A stretch of 64,000 nt of DNA from Campylobacter corcagiensis (lineage in GTDB: Bacteria > Campylobacterota > Campylobacteria > Campylobacterales > Campylobacteraceae), in assembly GCF_013201645.1 (NCBI RefSeq), contig NZ_CP053842.1:682001-746000 (forward strand), in the 5' to 3' direction. Below the pieces are notes generated by a model, which was not told the DNA's origin, did not search any database, and saw only the letters and a list, made by a program, of their open reading frames with translations. How positions within the stretch are numbered: position 1 is the stretch's first letter; every line of letters begins with the position of its first letter. A program made the translations under genes and the position numbers. Shown one piece after another: positions 25,840 to 34,349 of the stretch.

Positions 25840-27597
25840 ATGGAAGAGATAGAGAAAAAAATAGTAGACTTGCTTGTAAAGGCTGAAAGAATTCCAGCTG
25901 GAATTGAAGATGAGATAGTCGAAAAGATGGATATTGGGCTTACTTTAGGTGAGGTTTTGATAGGCGATAACTATCTGACTGAAGATGAGCTATCTAACGT
26001 TTTAGCTGATCTTTACAGGGCTAATAAAATTACGCTTGATGAAGTTTCTGAAAAGTTTTTTATAGATAAAGATACATTTCTTTCAAATTTTGCAAGAAAA
26101 TTTGGTATGGTATATATGAATCTAAATGATGTTGATATAGATTATAGAATTGCTGAAAGGACATCTCTTGCGCAGCTTAAAAAATTTGGTGCTTTACCTA
26201 TAAAAGAAGATGATTTAAATATCTATGTTGCTTTAATGGAGCCATTTGATATAAATGCTCAAGATAGAATTCAAGCACTATTTAATAGAAAACTTCTTAA
26301 GGTTGTTTTAGCAGATCCCTTACACATTGAAAAATATTTAGGAAAAGTTGCCTTAAGTGAGAGCATTAAAGGCATTGTTGCAGATATCAGAAAAGAGTTA
26401 TCTAGCACTAACGATCAAGGTGGAACAGATGGATCTACAAGTTCAGGAATTTTGCAACTTATTGAAACTATTATCAAACAATCAATTGTATCAAGAGGAA
26501 GTGATATTCATATAGAACCAACTGAGACAAACTGTGTAGTTAGAACTAGAATTGATGGAATGTTAAATGAAATTTTCATTTTTGATAGGGATATATATCC
26601 ACCACTTGTTTCAAGACTAAAACTTTTATCAAATATGGATATATCTGAGAGAAGAAAACCACAAGATGGTAGGTTTTCTATGAAAATCAGTGATAAGGAG
26701 TATGATTTTCGTATTTCAACTCTTCCTATAGTAAATGGCGAAAGTATAGTTATGAGAATTTTGGATAAATCTAAAATTCTCATAAGTCTTGATAAGCTTG
26801 GAATGCACCCTGATAATCTTAAGAAATTTAATGCTGCAATGCACTCTCCTTATGGAATTATCTTAGTTACTGGTCCAACAGGAAGTGGTAAAACAACTAC
26901 CTTATATGCAGCACTTAACGATATGAAAGATGTTGCAACTAAGATTATTACAGTTGAAGACCCAGTTGAGTATCAGCTAAATCTTATCCAACAAGTTCAT
27001 GTTAATGAAAAAGCTGGTCTTACGTTTGCTGCTGCATTAAGATCTATCCTTCGTCAAGACCCAGATGTTATAATGATAGGTGAGATTCGTGACCAAGAAA
27101 CACTAAGAATTGCTATTCAATCAGCCTTAACAGGACACCTGGTTTTTTCAACTCTTCATACAAATGATGCTATTAGTTCTATACCAAGAATGGCAGATAT
27201 GGGAATAGAAAGCTATCTTATAAGTGGATCAGTTATGGCAATAGAGGCTCAAAGGCTTGTTAGAAAACTTTGTCCTAAGTGTAAAGAACCAACAACTCTG
27301 CCAAAGCATCTGTTGGATAATTTTAAGGATTATAAACTTCCTGAGAATTATCAGTTTTATAAGGCGGTTGGATGTGATGCATGTGGTGGTAGTGGATATG
27401 CAGGGCGTGAGATGATAAGTGAAGTTTTGCCAATAAGTGAAAAACTTCAAACTCTTATAGCAAATAGTGCTTCAAAAGATGAGATGAAAAAGGTTGCATA
27501 TGATGAGGGTTTTATAGATATGTTTCATGATGGTATATTGAGGGCGGCAAGAGGCGCAACAAGTGTAGAAGAAATTTATAGGGTGGCAAAAGAATGA
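25840..27597 (+). CDS. ctsE: GspE/PilB/MshE-type secretion ATPase (CtsE)
   Basis: This is a 585-residue hexameric ATPase. The N-terminal part (about 1-160) is an MshEN/GspE-II domain, with the ATPase core behind it. The core has Walker A GPTGSGKTTTLYAAL, the Asp box (ITVEDPVEYQL), Walker B DPDVIMIGEIRDQET and the His box LVFSTLHTNDA. The zinc-binding cysteine pairs are LCPKCKEP and CDACGGSGYAGR. It drives pilin insertion into the pseudopilus or pilus. In Campylobacter CtsE is needed for DNA uptake. It overlaps ctsF by 4 bp. Confidence 0.88.
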   Translation: MEEIEKKIVDLLVKAERIPAGIEDEIVEKMDIGLTLGEVLIGDNYLTEDELSNVLADLYRANKITLDEVSEKFFIDKDTFLSNFARKFGMVYMNLNDVDIDYRIAERTSLAQLKKFGALPIKEDDLNIYVALMEPFDINAQDRIQALFNRKLLKVVLADPLHIEKYLGKVALSESIKGIVADIRKELSSTNDQGGTDGSTSSGILQLIETIIKQSIVSRGSDIHIEPTETNCVVRTRIDGMLNEIFIFDRDIYPPLVSRLKLLSNMDISERRKPQDGRFSMKISDKEYDFRISTLPIVNGESIVMRILDKSKILISLDKLGMHPDNLKKFNAAMHSPYGIILVTGPTGSGKTTTLYAALNDMKDVATKIITVEDPVEYQLNLIQQVHVNEKAGLTFAAALRSILRQDPDVIMIGEIRDQETLRIAIQSALTGHLVFSTLHTNDAISSIPRMADMGIESYLISGSVMAIEAQRLVRKLCPKCKEPTTLPKHLLDNFKDYKLPENYQFYKAVGCDACGGSGYAGREMISEVLPISEKLQTLIANSASKDEMKKVAYDEGFIDMFHDGILRAARGATSVEEIYRVAKE

Positions 27598-28841
27598 AAA
27601 ATTATGAAGTTGAATTTGTTAAAGATGGTAAACGGCAGAAAATGTTTATCAAGGCAAGTGATAGTGTTGCTGCTAAGAATATTGCGAAAAGATCAAATAG
27701 CGGTACAATAATGAAAGTTGGAGAGACCAAAGAAGTTCCTATGGGTCAACAACTCGAAGAGCTTAAAAGCAGTGTTACAAGGCTTCTTGGCCTTAGTGGA
27801 AAGATAAAAATTCCTAATTTGGTCGCTTCTATTAGACAGCTTGCTGTTATGACAAATGCTGGAATTTCAATTCATGATAGCATTAAAGAGGTTGCAAACT
27901 CAACTGAAGATAAGAGATTAAAAGAGATTTTTTCTGTTATTAATGACGATTTAAATGCTGGCTTAAGTCTTTCTGAGTCAGTTACTAAATTTAAACAAGA
28001 GTTGGGTGATTTGGTTATTGCTATGGTAAGTCTTGGAGAGACTACTGGTAATATAGCAGAAGCTCTTGCCAAACTTGCGATGCTTCTTCAAGAAGTTTGG
28101 GATAACCAGCAAAAATTTAAAAAAGCTATGCGTTATCCTATTACGATTTTAGTAGCTTTAGCTGCAGCTTTTACTATACTTATGATTTATGTTGTTCCTA
28201 AATTTAAAGAGATTTTTGATGAACTTGGTGCAAATTTACCAGCTCCAACTAGATTTCTTTTTGCAATTGAAAACATTATGAGTAATTATGGACTATATGT
28301 TCTAGCTGGTATTATAGCTGCTATTTTTGGTATAAGGTATATGCTTAGGACAAGTGATGAGTTTAAAAAAGGCTGGGATAGGGGTATATTAAAAGTATAT
28401 CTTATAGGAAGGATTATATTCTTCTCAACAATGTCAAGATTTACTCTTATATTTACTGAGTTAGTAAAAGCTGGTATTCCTATAGCAGACGCACTTGATA
28501 CTGCAAATAAAATGGTTGAAAACCAAACTCTAAAAGTAAAGCTAGGAACTGTTAAGATAGCTGTTCAGCAAGGTGTGAGCCTAACTGATGCTTTTAGAAA
28601 TACTGAAATTTTTGAAAGCATGCTTATACAGATGATTAGTGCAGGTGAACAAAGTGGTAGCTTAGATAAGATGCTTGGAAATGTTGCTGATTATTACAAG
28701 ATGAAATTCGATGATATTATAGATAATATCTCAAGCTATGTTGAACCGATTTTACTTTTCTTTATGGCTGGTATGGTTCTACTTCTGGCACTTGGTATAT
28801 TTATGCCAATGTGGGATTTGGGAAGTGCTGTAAAAAGCTAA
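27594..28841 (+). CDS. ctsF: GspF/PilC/MshG-type platform membrane protein (CtsF)
   Basis: This is a 415-residue protein with the GspF double-domain design. A short N-terminal extension is followed by a helical F domain (ASIRQLAVMTNAGISIHDSI) and membrane segments (ILVALAAAFTILMIYVVP). A second F domain (STMSRFTLIFTELVKAGIPIADAL) and a final membrane helix ending MPMWDLGSAVK close the protein. It is the rotating core on which the ATPase acts. It is the last gene of the operon, followed by a clear terminator. Confidence 0.87.
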   Translation: MKNYEVEFVKDGKRQKMFIKASDSVAAKNIAKRSNSGTIMKVGETKEVPMGQQLEELKSSVTRLLGLSGKIKIPNLVASIRQLAVMTNAGISIHDSIKEVANSTEDKRLKEIFSVINDDLNAGLSLSESVTKFKQELGDLVIAMVSLGETTGNIAEALAKLAMLLQEVWDNQQKFKKAMRYPITILVALAAAFTILMIYVVPKFKEIFDELGANLPAPTRFLFAIENIMSNYGLYVLAGIIAAIFGIRYMLRTSDEFKKGWDRGILKVYLIGRIIFFSTMSRFTLIFTELVKAGIPIADALDTANKMVENQTLKVKLGTVKIAVQQGVSLTDAFRNTEIFESMLIQMISAGEQSGSLDKMLGNVADYYKMKFDDIIDNISSYVEPILLFFMAGMVLLLALGIFMPMWDLGSAVKS

Positions 28842-28844
28842 CTA

Positions 28845-28871
28845 AAATTTGGGCAACTTATGCCCAAATTT
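28845..28871 (+). terminator. Terminator of the pilus/transformation operon
   Basis: A perfect 10-bp stem forms between AAATTTGGGC (28845-28854) and GCCCAAATTT (28862-28871) with a 7-nt loop. T-rich DNA follows. Confidence 0.75.
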
Positions 28872-28895
28872 AGCTCTTTTAAAACCTTTTTTTGA

Positions 28896-28901
28896 TACAA
28901 T
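28896..28901 (+). promoter_or_regulatory. Extended -10 promoter for ftsK
   Basis: TTGATACAAT carries the TG of an extended -10 plus TACAAT, right after a T-run. Transcription would begin near 28908, which rules out the TTG at 28892 as the ftsK start. Confidence 0.5.
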
Positions 28902-28933
28902 ACCTTTCTTTAAATTTAACAAAGGAATATACT

Positions 28934-31102
28934 ATTTTAAGAGAGATTATCTTTATTATCGCTGCTGGAATTCTTCTGTTTGTAGAGTTTGCTACTATAT
29001 CTTTAAGTCCTGATGCTTTTGGAACACTTGGCGTGGCTATTGGTGAGCAAAATATCCTACTTTTTGGTTATTTTGCATATATATATCCAGTTGTTGGGAT
29101 TGTTTTACTATATCTTACTTTTAGACATATAAAAAAGATAAATTTTAGATTTATAGAGCTTGTTTCAGGGCTTATACTTCTATTTTTTACCATTTTGATA
29201 GCTCAAGCAAATATATTTGTAATAAATGGTGGAAGGATAGGCTATTACATTGTATCAGGTCTTAAGGATATGATAGGAAGTGCTGGAATGTGGGTATTTA
29301 TAGCAGTTATATTTGGTCTTTCTTTAGTGCTTATTTTTGAAGAAAAAATTGCTGTTATCATAAAAAAAGCTTTCATATCTACAAAAAAAGATTTAGAGAT
29401 AAAAATAGATACTAGCCCCTCTAATGATGAAAATTTAGAAGTAAAAGAGGCTGCTACTAAGCCAGATATTAAATCTCAATCTAGAAAAAAACCAAAAGAG
29501 ATAGATGTAGGGCTTGTGGAAAACATCTCAAAAGATGAGGAGTTATCACAAAATTTAGAAAATTTTAGTAGTGAAATTACAAAAAATTCTAATTTAAAAC
29601 CAGAGGCTAAAAATGAATTTAAAAAAGTAGAACATCTTAGTGAAATAGCTGAAAACAAAAAACTTCTAGATAACTTAGAAAAAGGAAGTGTGCCTAAAGT
29701 TAAAGATTTTGAGTTACCGCCTCTTAAATTTTTAAATGACCCTCCAAAAAAGAAAAAAGCCGTGGATGAAGCAGAGATCGATCAGAAAATTTTTGATCTT
29801 TTAGATAAACTTAGGCAGTTTAAGATAAATGGTGATGTTGTTAGAACCTACTCAGGTCCTGTTGTTACTACTTTTGAATTCCGTCCAGCTGCTGATGTCA
29901 AAGTAAGTAAAATTTTAAATTTACAAGATGATCTAGCTATGGCACTAAAGGCTGAAACTATTCGCATACAAGCTCCAATTCCTGGAAAAGATGTAGTTGG
30001 AATTGAGATTCCAAACAAAGATATTGAGACTATTTATCTAAAAGAAATTTTAGAAAGTGAAATTTATAAAAGTGCAGCCAGCCCTTTAACTATCGCACTA
30101 GGTAAGGATATAGTAGGTCAGCCATTTGTTACAGACCTTAAAAAACTACCTCATCTTTTAATAGCTGGAACAACAGGTAGTGGAAAAAGTGTAGGGATAA
30201 ATGCTATGCTTTTAAGTCTTTTATATAGAAATTCTCCACAAACTCTAAGGCTTATAATGATAGATCCGAAGATGCTTGAATTTAGTATATATAACGACAT
30301 ACCGCATCTTTTAACGCCAGTTATAACTGACCATAAAAAAGCTATCACTGCTTTGGCAAATTTAGTAGCTGAGATGGAAAGACGCTATAAAACAATGGCA
30401 AGTACGCATACTAAAAACATAGAAAACTACAACCAAAAAGCTACAAAAAAGGGCCTAGAGACGATGCCTTATATAGTTGTTATAATAGATGAACTTGCTG
30501 ATCTTATGATGGTAAGTGGTAAGGATGTTGAGTTTTATATCGCCCGTCTTGCTCAAATGGCAAGAGCTAGCGGCATTCATCTTATAGTTGCAACGCAGCG
30601 TCCAAGCGTAAATGTCGTAACTGGGCTTATAAAAGCAAATTTACCATCTCGTGTAAGCTATAGAGTAGGTCAAAAAATTGATAGTAAAGTAATATTAGAT
30701 CAAATGGGAGCTGAGAGTTTACTAGGGCGTGGTGATATGCTATTTACACCTCCAGGAAGTCCTGGTCTTATAAGACTTCATGCTCCTTTTGCTAGCGAAG
30801 AAGAAATTTTAAAAGTTGTGGAATTTTTAAAAGCACAAGGTCCAGCTATATATGATGAGAGTTTTTTAGTTGATGAAGAAAGTAGCACTTCAAGCTCATC
30901 TAACAGTGATGAAGCTTTAGAACTTGATGAGCTTTATAATGAAGCAAAAGAGGTAATACTAAGTGATGAAAAGACTTCTATTAGTTACTTACAGCGTCGC
31001 TTGAAGATTGGCTATAATAGAGCAGCTACCATAATAGAACAGCTTGAAAAAACAGGTGTTTTAAGTGAGCCAAATTCTAAAGGTCAGCGTGAGATATTGT
31101 GA
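28934..31102 (+). CDS. ftsK: DNA translocase FtsK, probably starting at an ATT codon
   Basis: This is a protein of about 722 residues. Four membrane helices lie in the first 160 residues, followed by an acidic/Lys-rich linker (about 170-270). The RecA-like motor has Walker A TTGSGKSVGINAMLL and Walker B VVIIDELADLM, and the C-terminal gamma winged helix contains TSISYLQRRLKIGYNRAA. FtsK pumps DNA at the septum and activates Xer recombination; xerH lies nearby. No ATG, GTG or TTG follows the promoter before the first helix. AAAGGA (28921-28926) is spaced 7 nt from ATT at 28934. The start is inferred. It overlaps ftsW by 4 bp. Confidence 0.85.
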   Translation: MLREIIFIIAAGILLFVEFATISLSPDAFGTLGVAIGEQNILLFGYFAYIYPVVGIVLLYLTFRHIKKINFRFIELVSGLILLFFTILIAQANIFVINGGRIGYYIVSGLKDMIGSAGMWVFIAVIFGLSLVLIFEEKIAVIIKKAFISTKKDLEIKIDTSPSNDENLEVKEAATKPDIKSQSRKKPKEIDVGLVENISKDEELSQNLENFSSEITKNSNLKPEAKNEFKKVEHLSEIAENKKLLDNLEKGSVPKVKDFELPPLKFLNDPPKKKKAVDEAEIDQKIFDLLDKLRQFKINGDVVRTYSGPVVTTFEFRPAADVKVSKILNLQDDLAMALKAETIRIQAPIPGKDVVGIEIPNKDIETIYLKEILESEIYKSAASPLTIALGKDIVGQPFVTDLKKLPHLLIAGTTGSGKSVGINAMLLSLLYRNSPQTLRLIMIDPKMLEFSIYNDIPHLLTPVITDHKKAITALANLVAEMERRYKTMASTHTKNIENYNQKATKKGLETMPYIVVIIDELADLMMVSGKDVEFYIARLAQMARASGIHLIVATQRPSVNVVTGLIKANLPSRVSYRVGQKIDSKVILDQMGAESLLGRGDMLFTPPGSPGLIRLHAPFASEEEILKVVEFLKAQGPAIYDESFLVDEESSTSSSSNSDEALELDELYNEAKEVILSDEKTSISYLQRRLKIGYNRAATIIEQLEKTGVLSEPNSKGQREIL

Positions 31103-32268
31103 AAACTGATAGAATTCTTTTTTATACTACATGTTTTTTGGTAGCTATAGGCATTGTATTTTCGCTATCGCTTAGTGTTTTTACGGTACTTCTTTTTGAC
31201 TATAGCCACCTTCATTTTTTTATAAGGCAGTTTATAGTTGGAAGTTTTGGAATTTTTCTTATGTGGGTTTTATCAAAAATAAATCCATATAAATTTTTAA
31301 CACCACTATGTTTGTTTATGTTTTTATCTATGCTTTTTTTGATGATTATAATGCCTTTTTTGCCATCTTCTATTGTTAGAGAGGTAAATGGTGCTGCTAG
31401 ATGGATAAGACTATCGGGTTTTAGCTTTGCTCCTGTTGAGTTTTTTAAGATTGGATTTATATATTTTTTAGCTTGGAGTTTTACAAGAAAGATAGGAAAT
31501 TTTAAAAAAACATTTGGTGCTGAGATAATGACTTTGATGCCATATATTGTTGTTTTTATGATTATTATTTATATTATAGGCGTACTTCAAAATGATCTTG
31601 GGCAAATTGTTGTTCTTGGTCTTGTGCTTATTTTTATGGTTCTTTTAGCTGGGACTAGTTTTAAAATTTTTATTTTTGGTGTATGTCTTGTAGCATTTGT
31701 TGTTGTTTTGGCTATTAATACAAGCGAGCATAGAATAGATAGAATAATGTCTTGGTGGGCAGGTTCTCAAGATATTGTACTATCTTTTTTACCTGATGAT
31801 ATTGCTTCAAGGCTTCAAGTTGAAGGTGGAGAAACACCATATCAAGTATCTCACTCTATAAATGCTATAAATAATGGTGGATTTTTTGGAGAAGGAATTG
31901 GACTTGGAACTTTTAAGCTTGGATTTTTAAGTGAAGTTCACACCGATTTTGTCTTAGCAGGTATTGCTGAAGAGATGGGTTTTGTTGGGATTTGTTTTGT
32001 TGTGGGGCTATTTTTTATTCTTTTATATAGAATTTTTAAGATTGGCGAGAGATCACAAAATAAGGTTTACTATCTTTTTTGCATGGGTATAGCTTTGATG
32101 TTTTTATTTACTATGATGATAAATGGATATGGCATTACTTCACTTATACCTATAAAGGGTATAGCCGTACCGTTTTTAAGTTATGGTGGAAGCCATCTTT
32201 TAGCAGCTTGTACATCCATAGGGTTAATTTTAATGATATCAAAGTATTCAAAGTTGGGTATTAAATGA
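31099..32268 (+). CDS. ftsW: SEDS-family septal peptidoglycan polymerase FtsW
   Basis: This is a 389-residue protein with about 10 membrane helices and SEDS signatures: NGAARWIRL in the big loop, LQNDLGQ and GYGITSLIPIKGIAVPFLSYGGSHL near the end. With FtsI it makes septal glycan. It starts with GTG on the ftsK stop and overlaps murG by 4 bp. RodA is the other SEDS option; the murG neighbour favours FtsW. Confidence 0.9.
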   Translation: MKTDRILFYTTCFLVAIGIVFSLSLSVFTVLLFDYSHLHFFIRQFIVGSFGIFLMWVLSKINPYKFLTPLCLFMFLSMLFLMIIMPFLPSSIVREVNGAARWIRLSGFSFAPVEFFKIGFIYFLAWSFTRKIGNFKKTFGAEIMTLMPYIVVFMIIIYIIGVLQNDLGQIVVLGLVLIFMVLLAGTSFKIFIFGVCLVAFVVVLAINTSEHRIDRIMSWWAGSQDIVLSFLPDDIASRLQVEGGETPYQVSHSINAINNGGFFGEGIGLGTFKLGFLSEVHTDFVLAGIAEEMGFVGICFVVGLFFILLYRIFKIGERSQNKVYYLFCMGIALMFLFTMMINGYGITSLIPIKGIAVPFLSYGGSHLLAACTSIGLILMISKYSKLGIK

Positions 32269-33305
32269 GTTCTATAGTTGTTACAGGTGGTGGAACTGGT
32301 GGGCATTTGGCAATAGCTAAAGTTATAGCTACTGAGATAAAAAGTAGGGGCTTTGAGACTATATTTATCGGCTCAACTCATGGTCAAGACAGAGAGTGGT
32401 TTGAAGGTAGTAATCTGTTTTCTAAAACTTACTTTTTACAAAGTAGCGGGGTTATAAATAAAAAAGGTTTAGCTAAATTTAGCTCACTTTTTAACATTTT
32501 AAATTTATCAAAAGAGTGTGCTAACATTTTTAAAACTCATCAAATAAAAGCAGTCTTTAGCGTTGGTGGATACAGCGCAAGTCCAGCTTGTTTTGCTTGT
32601 GTTTTTACAAAAACTCCACTTTTTATCCATGAACAAAACGCCTTTATAGGGAGATTAAACAGGCTTTTTAAGCCATTTTCAAAAGGATTTTATAGCTCGT
32701 ATTCTAAGCCAAAATTTGATTATCCAGTAGGTGGTAGATTTTTTCAATCAGCAAGAAATAGAACTAGTCTTAAAAAGGTACTATTTTTAGGTGGCTCTCA
32801 AGGTGCTAAATTTATAAATGATTTAGCTCTTGATTTAGCTCTTAATTTAACAAAAAAAGACATTTTAATCTCTCATCAGTGTGGAAAAGCAGACTTTGAA
32901 AGAGTGGCTAAATTTTACGCTGATAACTCTATAAAAGCTGATGTTTTTGCCTTTTCAAAAGAGCTTGACATTAAGATGAATATGGCTGATTTGTGCATAA
33001 GCAGAAGTGGTGCTTCAACTCTTTGGGAACTATGTGCAAATAAGCTTCCAGCTATTTTTATACCATTTCCTTACGCTGCAAATGATCATCAGTTTTATAA
33101 TGCTAGATTTTTAGCTAACTCAAATTTGGCTAAGATTTTTAGACAAGATGAAATTTCACAAAATTTCATAGACGAAATACTATCTTATGACATTGCTACA
33201 ACTAGTAAAAATTTAAGCAAAATTTTAAGCCCAAATGCTGCTAAAACCATAGTTGATGATATGTTTATTAAGCTGGGTTATTCCATAAATTCCTCTGCTG
33301 TTTGA
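32265..33305 (+). CDS. murG: MurG N-acetylglucosaminyltransferase
   Basis: This is a 346-residue GT28 glycosyltransferase that converts lipid I to lipid II. The first glycine loop is VVTGGGTGGHLAIAKV, followed by FSVGGYSASPA and HEQNAFIGRLNR. The C-terminal donor site includes LGGSQGAKFIND, CISRSGASTLWE and FPYAANDHQFYNA. Its 3' end overlaps the convergent xerH gene by 28 bp. Confidence 0.95.
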   Translation: MSSIVVTGGGTGGHLAIAKVIATEIKSRGFETIFIGSTHGQDREWFEGSNLFSKTYFLQSSGVINKKGLAKFSSLFNILNLSKECANIFKTHQIKAVFSVGGYSASPACFACVFTKTPLFIHEQNAFIGRLNRLFKPFSKGFYSSYSKPKFDYPVGGRFFQSARNRTSLKKVLFLGGSQGAKFINDLALDLALNLTKKDILISHQCGKADFERVAKFYADNSIKADVFAFSKELDIKMNMADLCISRSGASTLWELCANKLPAIFIPFPYAANDHQFYNARFLANSNLAKIFRQDEISQNFIDEILSYDIATTSKNLSKILSPNAAKTIVDDMFIKLGYSINSSAV

Positions 33306-34339
33306 GCAGCAAGGCGGAGTTTATCGCTATTAAAGTGAGTATAAATTCTTGATGTATTTAGGTTTGCATGACCTAAGGCTTCTTGGACTAAAACTAAGTC
33401 TTTATGCTTTTTATATAGCATCGTAGCAAAAGTATGCCTAAGCATATGAGCGCCATTTTTAGCCTTTCTAATTCCAGCCTTAAAGAGAATTTGCTCAACT
33501 ATACGGCTTACATATGCTTGAGTTAAAGGGCGTCCTTTGGAATTTATAAAAACAAAGCCATCTTTATTTTCATAGTGTGTTTCTAAAGCGTTTAAGTGAT
33601 CTTCTATGAGATGTTTTTTTACCATTACGATTCTATATTTATTGCCTTTGCCCCTTATCCTAAAAATAAAAAGATCACCTTCTTGGCTAATATCTCTAAA
33701 TTTAAGGTTTAAAGCTTCGCTAACACGTATTCCAGTAAAGATTATAACTTTGATAATAAGCTTGTTTCTATTTGTGTTTTTTTTAAAATCACTTGCTTCT
33801 ACAGCATCAAGAAATTCTTTTAACTCATCTTCGCTCATAAATTCAGGAAGTTTTGTTCCCATACTTCCACTTATACCACCCCAGTTTTTTAACTCTATAC
33901 CAAAGTTATGACTTACTTGATTTTCTTCATTTTGTTTATCTAAAAATGAGAAAAAATTTAGCGTGGCTATGCGGTAGTTTTTCTTAGTTGCATCACTTAG
34001 TCCACCTGTCACACTAGCTAAAACTTCGCTTAAAAACTCCTCATCAATCTGCTTAAAACTATCAAGTTCATAGAAAAATATAGTTTCAAAGATTTTTTTG
34101 AGCGGATTAAAGTAGGTATTTATGCCCGTAATTCCAGCATTTCTAGCTTGTTTTACAAGCCCATCAAGCTCATCAAGAGTCTCTACGCCTTTAGTTAATG
34201 CAAAATTTACACTATTTAGTGCTTTTGGATCTTTTAGCTCTTTATTTGACAGTGAGCTTAATTTATACTTTATAAATCTACTTAGCCAAAAAATTGCTGA
34301 GGCTTTAAAGTTTTCTTTATAGTCTAGTTTATACTTCAA
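33278..34339 (-). CDS. xerH: XerH-type tyrosine recombinase
   Basis: This is a 353-residue integrase-family protein, the length of the single XerH recombinase of Campylobacter and Helicobacter that resolves chromosome dimers at difH. Catalytic residues are visible: Arg205 in TGIRVSEAL, Lys231 in RGKGNKYR, His298 and Arg301 in HMLRHTF, His324 in LGHAN and Tyr333 in RIYTHF. It sits close to ftsK, its activator in other bacteria. I found no obvious dif-like site in the immediate flanks. The 3' end overlaps murG. Confidence 0.9.
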   Translation of the reverse strand: MKYKLDYKENFKASAIFWLSRFIKYKLSSLSNKELKDPKALNSVNFALTKGVETLDELDGLVKQARNAGITGINTYFNPLKKIFETIFFYELDSFKQIDEEFLSEVLASVTGGLSDATKKNYRIATLNFFSFLDKQNEENQVSHNFGIELKNWGGISGSMGTKLPEFMSEDELKEFLDAVEASDFKKNTNRNKLIIKVIIFTGIRVSEALNLKFRDISQEGDLFIFRIRGKGNKYRIVMVKKHLIEDHLNALETHYENKDGFVFINSKGRPLTQAYVSRIVEQILFKAGIRKAKNGAHMLRHTFATMLYKKHKDLVLVQEALGHANLNTSRIYTHFNSDKLRLAAQTAEEFME

Positions 34340-34349
34340 ATTTTACTCC

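Noticed and set aside
28892-28933. TTG at 28892 as the ftsK start
   Set aside because: It overlaps the extended -10 element, lacks a ribosome binding site and adds residues without FtsK character.
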